Positions 1-5,562 of a stretch of DNA of 5,614 nucleotides are shown here, piece by piece. Both the position numbers and the translations under genes were made by a program. Source of the DNA: JADJNW01 sp964596135 (GTDB lineage: Bacteria > Bacteroidota > Bacteroidia > Chitinophagales > Saprospiraceae); contig CAZQTF010000237.1 of assembly GCA_964596135.1 (NCBI GenBank), forward strand, positions 1-5,614, in the 5' to 3' direction. Each line of letters opens with the position of its first letter. Positions within the stretch are counted from its first letter, which is position 1. The notes beneath the pieces are model-generated. The model did no database searches, was not told where the DNA came from, and saw only the letters and a list, made by a program, of their open reading frames with translations.

Positions 1-32
1 AATTTTTTTTAACACGATTAATAAAGCAATGT

Positions 33-66
33 GGGCAGTCTCGTTGTTAAGTCGGACTGCCCTTTT
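33..66 (+). terminator. Intrinsic terminator of an upstream gene outside the window
   Basis: A perfect 8-bp stem, GGGCAGTC (33-40) with GACTGCCC (55-62), encloses a 14-base loop. It is followed at once by TTTT (63-66) and, after CAA, another TTTT. A GC-rich stem plus a T run on the + strand is the classic rho-independent form, so it most likely ends a + strand gene lying before position 1. An ATG at 31 opens a 68-codon frame through this hairpin, but that frame has no recognisable protein features and overlaps gene 1. Confidence 0.7.
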
Positions 67-70
67 CAAT

Positions 71-110
71 TTTCTCAAAACATTGAATTCCAAATTAGTG
101 TTTTGAGAAA
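71..110. repeat. Long inverted repeat / hairpin upstream of the M50 gene
   Basis: TTTCTCAAAACA (71-82) is the exact reverse complement of TGTTTTGAGAAA (99-110). As RNA the stem can extend inward by four more pairs, two of them G-U, leaving an 8-base loop (87-94). A T-rich run (TAATTTTTT) follows at 113-121, so it could be a second, AT-rich terminator in tandem with the one at 33-66. It also overlaps the putative -33 element of the M50 gene promoter (103-105), so an operator role is possible. The repeat itself is seen directly; its function is inferred. Confidence 0.6.
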
Positions 111-135
111 TGTAATTTTTTCTACGTTAAATTTA
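103..135 (+). promoter_or_regulatory. Putative Bacteroidota-type promoter of the M50 protease gene
   Basis: TTG at 103-105 and TAAATTTA at 128-135 are separated by 22 bases. The second box matches TAnnTTTG except for its last base. This spacing fits the -33/-7 pattern recognised by the Bacteroidota primary sigma factor and would put the transcript start near 142, giving a leader of about 25 bases. The surrounding DNA is AT-rich, so a chance match is possible. Confidence 0.4.
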
Positions 136-167
136 GGTGTAACAATTTCCAGACGAAAAAAAATTAA

Positions 168-1289
168 ATGCGCGGCTCTTTCCAAATCGCAAAATTCTTT
201 GGCATTCCGGTACAGATTCACTGGTCATTCGGGCTGATCTTTGTGTGGGTACTCTACGTGGGCTTTAAGGAAAACTGGGATTGGGGCTCGATTGCCTGGT
301 CGGTGATGTTTGTAATAGCTTTGTTCGTATGCGTAGTGATGCATGAATTTGGTCATGCACTCACCGCGCGTCGCTTTGGCGTGAGTACCCGCGATATTAT
401 CCTCTCCCCCATTGGCGGCGTGGCGCGACTCGACCGATTGCCCGAAAAGCCTATGCAGGAATTTTATGTAGCGATCGCCGGTCCTCTGGTCAACGTGGGC
501 ATCATGGCGGTGCTTTCTCCTTATTTGCTGTTCATAACGGCTGATCAACGTCTCCAACTTTTCAGCATTCTGAATAAATCGAATAATGTTTTTGTGCGCG
601 ACCTCACGCCCATTGACTTTTTCCTCTTTGGTCTGATTGTACTAAACGGCACTCTGGCTGTTTTCAACCTGCTTCCTGCTTTCCCGATGGATGGTGGCAG
701 AGTGCTGCGAGCCTTGTTGTCACTGCGTTTGGGGCGGATGCAAGCCACACGCATAGCCTCTTATATCGGGCAGTTTCTGGCGATTGCATTGCTCGCCTAT
801 GGCATCTGGCAATCCAGTCCGATCACCGCTTTTATTGGTGTGTTTGTGTTTTTCACCGCTGCCCAGGAATTTCGAATGGTGCGCATGGACAGTGCGCTCG
901 ACCAATTCACCGTAGCAGATGTAGTTCGCCCCTGTTTCACCCGCCTGCACGAACTTGATTCGATGGAACAGGTCGCTGATATGGTGACCCATAGTTGGGA
1001 GAAAAACTTTATTGTTTTTGACAACTGGCAGACGCCTAAAGGGGTACTCACGGAGGAAAACATCATGCGAGCAGTCAAGCAAAGAGCTTTTGATCAGCAG
1101 GTAAGGCATTTCATGCAGCCCCGTCAAAGTCCCTTACTCCTCAACGATTCCCTGAAAAGTGCGTTTTTGCTGATTCAACAACACAACATTTCTATTTTTC
1201 CAGTGTACGATACTTCGGGTTCTTTGGTAGGCGTGCTCGATGCCGGCAGGCTGTACGATTTTGTGCGCATGCAGCAGAAACTCAAGTAA
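168..1289 (+). CDS. Site-2 protease family (M50) intramembrane metalloprotease with CBS domains
   Basis: This is a 373-residue polytopic inner-membrane zinc protease that cleaves substrates within or next to the membrane (regulated intramembrane proteolysis). The N-terminus (FGIPVQIHWSF, about 11-21) is typical of the SpoIVFB/Rip3-like branch. Hydrophobic segments lie near 20-36, 46-66, 100-123, 150-170 and 195-233. The zinc motif HEFGH is at 59-63 (ligands H59 and H63, catalytic E60). AGPLVN is at 104-109, and FNLLPAFPMDGGR at 166-178 supplies the third zinc ligand, D175. After the membrane core come two CBS motifs (about 248-305 and 312-368), which in this family bind adenine nucleotides or control activity. 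There is no PDZ domain, so it is not an RseP orthologue. The ATG at 168 is preceded by an A-rich leader without a Shine-Dalgarno sequence, and it starts the family's usual N-terminus directly. All active-site residues are present. Its substrate is unknown. Confidence 0.93.
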   Translation: MRGSFQIAKFFGIPVQIHWSFGLIFVWVLYVGFKENWDWGSIAWSVMFVIALFVCVVMHEFGHALTARRFGVSTRDIILSPIGGVARLDRLPEKPMQEFYVAIAGPLVNVGIMAVLSPYLLFITADQRLQLFSILNKSNNVFVRDLTPIDFFLFGLIVLNGTLAVFNLLPAFPMDGGRVLRALLSLRLGRMQATRIASYIGQFLAIALLAYGIWQSSPITAFIGVFVFFTAAQEFRMVRMDSALDQFTVADVVRPCFTRLHELDSMEQVADMVTHSWEKNFIVFDNWQTPKGVLTEENIMRAVKQRAFDQQVRHFMQPRQSPLLLNDSLKSAFLLIQQHNISIFPVYDTSGSLVGVLDAGRLYDFVRMQQKLK

Positions 1290-1297
1290 ATACTCGA

Positions 1298-1384
1298 ATT
1301 TTTGGAATACAGGAGAACCGCGAAGATTCGAAAATATGCAGAGCAATGTAGCCGCCTACCCCGACACCCTGGTATTCCAAAAAT
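1298..1384. repeat. 87-bp segment bounded by 13-bp perfect inverted repeats
   Basis: ATTTTTGGAATAC (1298-1310) is the exact reverse complement of GTATTCCAAAAAT (1372-1384). Pairing continues inward past a single unpaired G (1371) with AGG (1311-1313) and CCT (1368-1370). The enclosed 54 bases include the small palindrome CGAA-GA-TTCG (1321-1330). No T run follows either arm on its own strand, so it is not a textbook terminator. It begins 9 bases after the M50 stop codon, between two convergent genes. It could be a transcript-end stabilising structure, a protein-binding site or a small non-coding insertion. Five-base flanks TCGAA (1294-1298) and TCCAA (1384-1388) agree at 4 of 5 positions, too weak to call a target duplication. 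Confidence 0.6.
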
Positions 1385-1413
1385 CCAAACCCTATCTACA
1401 TCGGATTAAACAC

Positions 1414-1440
1414 ACTGAAATCCGTTTAACGGATTACAGT
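1414..1440. repeat. Near-perfect 27-base palindrome in the convergent intergenic region
   Basis: AATCCGTT (1419-1426) and AACGGATT (1428-1435) flank a single central T. Outside an A/A mismatch the outer arms ACTG (1414-1417) and CAGT (1437-1440) also pair, so 12 of 13 arm positions match. The heptamer CGGATTA of the right arm also occurs as a direct copy at 1402-1408. The site lies between convergent genes, where a bidirectional transcription stop would be expected, but no strong T run follows on either strand. The symmetric form is also compatible with a dimeric protein-binding site. Function is not established. Confidence 0.55.
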
Positions 1441-1472
1441 ATGTTCTAATAAATAAGATGTACTTAGTCAAT

Positions 1473-1489
1473 ACAGATTGCTTATCTGT
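1473..1489. repeat. Small hairpin downstream of the OmpH-like gene
   Basis: ACAGAT (1473-1478) pairs with ATCTGT (1484-1489) around a 5-base loop. It lies about 50 bases beyond the stop codon of the minus-strand OmpH-like gene and could help end or protect that transcript. No T run follows, so a terminator call is weak. The rest of 1290-1537 contains no recognisable gene: short open frames there (for example from ATG 1336) show no protein-like features. Confidence 0.3.
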
Positions 1490-1537
1490 CAAAAGCTTGA
1501 ATAATCATACTTTCGACTTCTCACTTTTAACCTGGTA

Positions 1538-2074
1538 TCATTCTTTCTTTTCCGAAGCCGCCGGCTGGTCGGGCAATCCAAGTTTTGCCTTCAACAGCGG
1601 CATAACATCATCCGTTTCCTGAGCAAACAAAATGGCATTGAATACGCTGGTATCAAAAATCAACAAATAGCCGTTTTCCTTGGCAATTTCCTCAACGGCT
1701 TTATTCGCCCTGGCGACAATGGGCGCCAGCAATTCAGCACGCTTGGCTTGTACACTTTGCGCGACTACCTGCTCGTAGTTTGCCAACTCTGTTTGCTCTT
1801 TTTGCAGCTCTTCCTGTTTTTGCTGCTGCTGGAGCGGCGAAAGCGTTCCTGCTTGCACCTCCTTCAGCGCGGCAACGTATTTTTCCTGGAAGACTTTTGC
1901 CATTTCTTCCCCTTCGTTCACCAGACTATCCTGATAGAGTTTAAGCTTTTCGTCTGCTGTTTTTGTTTCCGGCATCAGGGCGACCAGATTGCCGAAATTG
2001 AGGTGACCATATTTTTGCGCCAAAACAGCCGTTGCGACGCCAGACAGTAAACACACCAAAAGTAATTTTTTCAT
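1538..2074 (-). CDS. OmpH/Skp family periplasmic chaperone
   Basis: A 178-residue exported protein of the OmpH/Skp family, whose members hold unfolded outer-membrane proteins in the periplasm. Residues 1-19 form a signal peptide: MKK, a hydrophobic core, and a likely cut after VLA-19. C8 is not preceded by a lipobox, so it is not a lipoprotein. The mature start (YGHLNFGNLVALMPETKTAD, 22-41) matches the first strand and 'MPE' turn common in Bacteroidota members. Residues about 40-135 are charged and Q/E/K-rich, as expected for the coiled-coil tentacles. YLLIFDTSVFNAILFAQ (136-152) is the returning strand, and the tail is short and charged. The frame extends upstream to an ATG at 2119, adding 15 residues. 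I chose the ATG at 2074 because the signal peptide begins there and a promoter box (2101-2108) lies between the two starts. Sequence upstream of the start is A-rich (GAAAAAACAAGATCA). It is convergent with the M50 gene. Confidence 0.88.
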   Translation of the reverse strand: MKKLLLVCLLSGVATAVLAQKYGHLNFGNLVALMPETKTADEKLKLYQDSLVNEGEEMAKVFQEKYVAALKEVQAGTLSPLQQQQKQEELQKEQTELANYEQVVAQSVQAKRAELLAPIVARANKAVEEIAKENGYLLIFDTSVFNAILFAQETDDVMPLLKAKLGLPDQPAASEKKE

Positions 2075-2100
2075 TGATCTTGTTTTTTCAAAATTTTTCG

Positions 2101-2132
2101 CAAAGGTAGTGGAAGCCAATTAACTACGCTAA
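2101..2132 (-). promoter_or_regulatory. Putative promoter of the OmpH-like gene
   Basis: On the minus strand TACCTTTG (complement of 2101-2108) matches the Bacteroidota -7 consensus TAnnTTTG exactly. Twenty-one bases upstream is TTA (2130-2132), one base off the -33 TTG. The transcript would start near 2095, about 20 bases before the ATG at 2074. This supports the shorter start, since the ATG at 2119 would lie upstream of the transcript. Confidence 0.55.
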
Positions 2133-2212
2133 TTTTTTAGAAAAGTTTGCACGCATTTCCGCTTGACGGGAAAAATTTTTTTCATTTTCAAAACAAAAAG
2201 TTTTTTAAAAAT

Positions 2213-2244
2213 TTGCATATTTAAAACAAAAAATTTTATTTCGG
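2213..2244 (+). promoter_or_regulatory. Possible promoter of the glucosaminidase gene
   Basis: TTG at 2213-2215 is followed after 21 bases by TATTTCGG (2237-2244), which matches four of the six fixed bases of TAnnTTTG. The spacing is right but the -7 box is imperfect. It sits in a strongly AT-rich stretch (about 2171-2240) rich in A and T tracts that separates the divergent OmpH-like and glucosaminidase genes, so both promoters share about 190 bases. Confidence 0.3.
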
Positions 2245-2263
2245 GAATTAAATCTATCCTCGA

Positions 2264-3103
2264 ATGAATGAGCGATTTACTCCAATATCAATAGACCTCA
2301 GAACAGGTATAAAAGTTGTACAGCAGCGGTTTAAACAAAACATGAGGCGTCATTGGCTCAAAGGTGCATTACTGCTGGGGCTGGCGTACATTGTCTATCG
2401 CAAAGACCTGAGCATTGATCTGTATCTGAATACCATTCAGCCGGAGATAATCGCCCAGCATGAAGATTCTGCCTTGGAAGAAACAACCAATGTCATCAAC
2501 AGCAACAGCCGTGCCATGAATGTATCTTTGATCGAAAAGAAAAAAGCGCCGGATAAAGCTACAAAAGATGACAACTGGGGCAATACCTACTCGAATATGA
2601 GCTACACAGGGGAAAAATTTGCCACCTACGACTCCGCAGCCGCCCGCAAAGCCAAGCGCCGGAAGCAACTCGCTTATGTGAAGCGTTTTACGAAACTCGC
2701 TCAAACGGAAATGGAAAAATTTGGCATTCCTGCCAGCATCATTCTCGCGCAGGGCTTGCTCGAAAGCGATGCCGGCGAAAGTCGGCTGGCACTGGAAAAC
2801 AACAACCATTTTGGCATGAAGTGCTTCTCCCGCACCTGTAAAAAAGGGCATTGCAGCAATTACACCGACGATTCGCACAAAGATTTTTTCCGCATCTACA
2901 AAAGCGACTGGGAAAGCTATCGTGCGCACAGCCACCTGCTGCAAGCTGATCGCTATCGTCATTTATACCAATTAGGCAAAAAGGACTACAAAGGCTGGGC
3001 AATGGGCTTGAAAAAAGCAGGCTACGCGACCGATAAATACTACGGGGAGAAGTTGATCAACCTGATTGAGGATCTAAAGTTGCACCAATACGATCATTAT
3101 TGA
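2264..3103 (+). CDS. Membrane-anchored glucosaminidase-domain peptidoglycan hydrolase
   Basis: A 279-residue protein ending in a glucosaminidase domain (the FlgJ/LytG-like N-acetylglucosaminidase fold), which cuts the glycan strands of peptidoglycan. A basic N-terminus (RFKQNMRRH) precedes one short hydrophobic segment (about 31-45), consistent with a type II anchor leaving the rest in the periplasm. A polar, probably flexible linker (about 55-135) follows. The catalytic domain spans about 137-273. ASIILAQGLLESDAGES (157-173) carries the predicted general acid E167. NNNHFGMKC (179-187) is the substrate-loop motif, and DSHKDFFRIYKSDWESYRAHSHLL (203-226 region) and WAMGLKKAGYATDKYY (245-260) are the family's later conserved blocks. 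Three cysteines spaced by five (C187, C192, C197) sit in the loop. There is no LysM or SH3 wall-binding domain. The ATG at 2264 gives the full frame. An ATG at 2342 (M27) behind an A-rich stretch is a possible alternative start that would still keep the membrane segment. Confidence 0.85.
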   Translation: MNERFTPISIDLRTGIKVVQQRFKQNMRRHWLKGALLLGLAYIVYRKDLSIDLYLNTIQPEIIAQHEDSALEETTNVINSNSRAMNVSLIEKKKAPDKATKDDNWGNTYSNMSYTGEKFATYDSAAARKAKRRKQLAYVKRFTKLAQTEMEKFGIPASIILAQGLLESDAGESRLALENNNHFGMKCFSRTCKKGHCSNYTDDSHKDFFRIYKSDWESYRAHSHLLQADRYRHLYQLGKKDYKGWAMGLKKAGYATDKYYGEKLINLIEDLKLHQYDHY

Positions 3104-3132
3104 TACCGACCGCTCCGATCCAATAGATCATT

Positions 3133-3162
3133 TTGATGGGCGCCTGCAAATGCTTATCTTGG
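3133..3162 (+). promoter_or_regulatory. Putative promoter of the acyl-CoA dehydrogenase-phosphotransferase operon
   Basis: TTG at 3133-3135 (within TTTTG) and TATCTTGG at 3155-3162 are separated by 19 bases. The second box matches five of the six fixed bases of TAnnTTTG. The transcript would start near 3169, about 30 bases before the ATG at 3199. It lies in the 95-base gap after the glucosaminidase gene, suggesting the metabolic pair is transcribed independently of it. Confidence 0.5.
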
Positions 3163-3198
3163 TCTGTGTAAAATCACTGCCCAGACGAATTTGCCATT

Positions 3199-4413
3199 AT
3201 GGAAAATATCTTTACCACCGAACGGCTGAAAAATCTGCTACCTCGAGTGCGAGCATTTGTTGAGACTGAATTGCTGCCACTCGAAGCGGGATTTTCTCAT
3301 CAACGATTATCCGAAACAATTCGCATTCTGGATGCCAAACGCGAACAAGTAAAAGCTGCTGGGCTTTGGGGCTTACATCTGCCGGCTTCGGAGGGCGGCT
3401 GGGGGCTTACGCTTTGTGAGTTTGGTCAGATAAGTGAAGTGCTGGCGCTGGCACCGTTTTTCGGACATTACGTGTTCAATTGTCAGGCACCGGATATCGG
3501 TAACATGGAATTGCTGAGCAAATTTGCCTCTCCGGCAATTAAAGGGCAGTTTTTGCACCCCCTGCTCGCAGGCAGTATTCGAAGTTGTTTTTCCATGACG
3601 GAGCCGGAGTTTGCCGGGTCCAATCCCACCCGCCTGGCGACCACCGCTGTACGCGAAGGCGACGAATACGTTATTAATGGTCATAAATGGTTTACAACCG
3701 CTGCCGATGGCGCTGCTTTTGCCATTGTAATGGCAGTGACCAATCCTGATGCGCCGCCCCACCAACGCGCCAGCATGATCCTGGTTCCTACTGATACGCC
3801 AGGATTTGAATTGGTGCGTAATATTCCGGTTTTTGGGGAGGCAGGAGAGGGCTGGTTCAGCCACGCCGAGATTCGGTACCATCATTGCTGCGTGCCCGTT
3901 TCTCATCTTATCGGAGAAGAAGGACAAGGTTTTCGCTTAGCCCAGGAACGGCTTGGTCCCGGTCGAATTCACCACTGTATGCGTTGGGTGGGCATTGCCG
4001 AAAAGGCGTTTGATCTGATGTGCCGATACGCTGCTACACGAGAGATCGAGGAAGGTGTGACGCTTGGCGAAAAGCAGTTTATCCAGGGCTTTATTGCTGA
4101 GAGCCGTATAGAAATTGACGCCACCCGAATGCTGGTACTGAATACCGCTCATCAGATTGACCAAGTAGGACAGGCAGCCGTGCGCGACCAGATTTCCGGG
4201 ATAAAACTATACGCTGCCAACATGGTGCTGCGTGTGCTCGATCGCGCTATTCAGGTGCACGGTGCGCTGGGTGTCACCGACGACGTTATTTTTTCTATGA
4301 TTTATCGCCACGAACGTGGCGCCCGTATTTGGGATGGCGCGGATGAAGTGCATAAGCAAAGCCTGGCACGCAGTATTTTAAAAAAATATGGCTCAGACAT
4401 GCAAAAACATTAA
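3199..4413 (+). CDS. Acyl-CoA dehydrogenase family protein, ACAD10/11 (LvaC-like) type
   Basis: A 404-residue cytoplasmic FAD enzyme of the acyl-CoA dehydrogenase superfamily. The N-terminal helical domain spans about 1-125 and includes FNCQAPDIGNMELL (93-106), a signature of the ACAD10/11 subgroup. The middle beta domain (about 126-240) starts with the flavin/substrate motif CFSMTEPEFAGSN (130-142) and has YVINGHKWFTT (157-167). The C-terminal helical domain contains LGPGRIHHCMR (252-262), also subgroup-specific, and the FAD-contacting IQVHGALGV (351-359). The usual catalytic Glu of medium-chain dehydrogenases (YEGT motif) aligns by motif with D379 in WDGADEVH (378-385); Asp here is the subgroup norm. 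Family members either oxidise acyl-CoA or, in LvaC and ACAD10/11, process a 4-phosphoacyl-CoA made by a partner kinase. The kinase-like gene 18 bases downstream favours the second role, but this is inference. Full length with no sign of damage. Confidence 0.92.
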   Translation: MENIFTTERLKNLLPRVRAFVETELLPLEAGFSHQRLSETIRILDAKREQVKAAGLWGLHLPASEGGWGLTLCEFGQISEVLALAPFFGHYVFNCQAPDIGNMELLSKFASPAIKGQFLHPLLAGSIRSCFSMTEPEFAGSNPTRLATTAVREGDEYVINGHKWFTTAADGAAFAIVMAVTNPDAPPHQRASMILVPTDTPGFELVRNIPVFGEAGEGWFSHAEIRYHHCCVPVSHLIGEEGQGFRLAQERLGPGRIHHCMRWVGIAEKAFDLMCRYAATREIEEGVTLGEKQFIQGFIAESRIEIDATRMLVLNTAHQIDQVGQAAVRDQISGIKLYAANMVLRVLDRAIQVHGALGVTDDVIFSMIYRHERGARIWDGADEVHKQSLARSILKKYGSDMQKH

Positions 4414-4431
4414 CATCTCAATGGTGAAAAA

Positions 4432-5499
4432 ATGACGCTCTTACCACTAGATACATCAAAAAGCATTCGGCAAGGAGAAGAACTGGATATCCATGCACTC
4501 CATACTTACCTTCAGTCGCAGACGCCGGAAGTAGGCAAAATTCTGGAAATTACGCAGTTTCCGGGAGGGTTTTCCAACCTGACCTATTGCCTGAAAACGG
4601 CTGATCGGGAATATGTTCTTCGCCGCCCGCCATTTGGTGCCAATGTCAAAGGCGGACATGATATGGAACGTGAATTCAGGATGCTATCTCTCCTGCAACC
4701 CCATTATACAAAAATCCCCCGCCCCATTCTTTTCTGCGAAGACGAAACCGTCCTTGGCGCGCCGTTTTACATCATGGAACGTGTTGTGGGGGTTATTCTG
4801 CGCCCCTCTAATGTATCGGCTATGAATCTATCTGCAGACCTGTTTTACCAAACCTCGAAAGCGCTGGTGGACAATCTTGTCACTTTGCATACACTCGACA
4901 TTGAAGCCATCGGGTTAAGCCGATTGGGCAAGCCCGAAGGTTATGTCCAACGACAAGTGACGGGCTGGATCAAACGCTACTACCATGCCGAAACCGACAC
5001 CATTCCGGAAATGAATGACGTAGCAGCATGGCTGGAGAAAAACCTGCCCGAAAGCCAGGCGCCAACGCTATTGCACAATGATTACAAATACGATAACGTT
5101 ATTTGGGATCCCACCGATCTCTATCAAATACGGGGCGTGCTGGACTGGGAAATGGCGACCATTGGTGATCCATTAATGGATCTCGGCGCCACGCTCGCTT
5201 ACTGGGTCGAAGCCCGCGATGCCCCAACGCTCCGGCAGTTCAATGTCACCTGGCTCCCCGGCAATCTCAGCCGCCTCGAAGTGATCGAACGCTACGCACA
5301 ACTAAGCGGTCGCAACCTTTCCAACATCCTGTTTTACTACGTCTTTGGTTCTTATAAAAACGCCGCAATCGTGCAGCAAATTTATGCTCGCTGGAAAAAA
5401 GGTCATACGCAGGATGAACGCTTCGGTAAATTGCTTCCCCTTGTGCTCGATCTGGCGAAACGAGCTGCGCAGGCATTAGAAGCAGGTAAGATTGAATAA
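4432..5499 (+). CDS. APH-fold phosphotransferase, ACAD10/11 kinase-domain (LvaA-like) type
   Basis: A 355-residue cytoplasmic kinase-like protein of the aminoglycoside phosphotransferase/choline kinase fold. The opening RQGEELDIHALHTYL (13-27) is typical of the family and supports the ATG at 4432. ITQFPGGFSNLTY (40-52) is the nucleotide loop. YVLRRPPFG (61-69) has Arg where other APH kinases carry the ATP-binding Lys, as is usual in this subgroup. HDMEREFRML (76-85) supplies the partner Glu. LLHNDYKYDNVIWD (213-226) is the catalytic loop, with base D217 and Mg ligand N222, and GVLDWEMATIGDPLMDLG (235-252) carries the second metal ligand D238. All catalytic residues are intact. Homologous domains phosphorylate 4-hydroxyacyl-CoA (LvaA, ACAD10/11), so an acyl-CoA rather than an antibiotic is the likely acceptor. 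It is the second gene of an operon, 18 bases after the dehydrogenase stop. The A-rich leader GGTGAAAAA precedes the start. General annotation is secure; the substrate is inferred. Confidence 0.9.
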   Translation: MTLLPLDTSKSIRQGEELDIHALHTYLQSQTPEVGKILEITQFPGGFSNLTYCLKTADREYVLRRPPFGANVKGGHDMEREFRMLSLLQPHYTKIPRPILFCEDETVLGAPFYIMERVVGVILRPSNVSAMNLSADLFYQTSKALVDNLVTLHTLDIEAIGLSRLGKPEGYVQRQVTGWIKRYYHAETDTIPEMNDVAAWLEKNLPESQAPTLLHNDYKYDNVIWDPTDLYQIRGVLDWEMATIGDPLMDLGATLAYWVEARDAPTLRQFNVTWLPGNLSRLEVIERYAQLSGRNLSNILFYYVFGSYKNAAIVQQIYARWKKGHTQDERFGKLLPLVLDLAKRAAQALEAGKIE

Positions 5500-5532
5500 A
5501 AAATCCTCTGACATTACCGTCAAAAGGTTTTT
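5499..5532 (+). terminator. Probable terminator of the dehydrogenase-phosphotransferase operon
   Basis: Directly after the stop codon, AAAAA (5499-5503) pairs with TTTTT (5528-5532), CCT (5505-5507) with AGG (5525-5527) and TGAC (5509-5512) with GTCA (5519-5522) around a 6-base loop. A bulged T5504 and a small internal loop interrupt the stem. The A-run/T-run outer stem with a terminal T tract is terminator-like, although the GC content is modest. Confidence 0.45.
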
Positions 5533-5546
5533 CGATGCGAAGGTCG

Positions 5547-5562
5547 GAAGCAGCTTCTTTTT
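5547..5562 (+). terminator. Weak second terminator-like hairpin
   Basis: GAAG (5547-5550) and CTTC (5554-5557) form a 4-bp stem around CAG, followed by TTTTT (5558-5562). The stem is too short to be convincing alone but could back up the hairpin at 5499-5532. The remaining AT-rich bases to the window end (5563-5614) contain no gene that I can support. Confidence 0.25.

Noticed and set aside
31..237. 68-codon open frame on the + strand starting inside the first hairpin
   Set aside because: It runs through a terminator hairpin and a probable promoter and overlaps the well-supported M50 gene in another frame. The translation resembles no known protein and has no plausible leader.
1240..1449. 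69-codon + strand frame running from the end of the M50 gene into the intergenic region, with an internal ATG at 1336
   Set aside because: It overlaps the protease CDS in a different frame, spans the inverted repeats at 1298-1384 and 1414-1440, and shows no domain, signal peptide or membrane segment.
168..2074. Apparent similarity to the rseP-bamA-skp cluster of proteobacteria (M50 protease next to an Skp-like gene)
   Set aside because: The protease is of the SpoIVFB/Rip3-like type with CBS domains and no PDZ domain, the two genes are convergent rather than co-directional, and no bamA lies between them. The adjacency is probably coincidental.
2075..2119. Longer N-terminus for the OmpH-like protein, starting at the ATG at 2119
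   Set aside because: The extra 15 residues precede a normal signal peptide and would bury it, and an exact -7 promoter box (2101-2108) lies between the two starts.
3117..3129. GATC-CAATA-GATC hairpin after the glucosaminidase gene as a terminator
   Set aside because: The stem is only 4 bp and is followed by a single short T run. It is too weak to claim, and I see no better terminator in the 95-base gap.
4432..5499. Aminoglycoside resistance phosphotransferase
   Set aside because: The fold and catalytic loop are shared, but the GEELD opening, the LRRPP motif and the partner dehydrogenase place it in the ACAD10/11-LvaA kinase group rather than with antibiotic-modifying enzymes.
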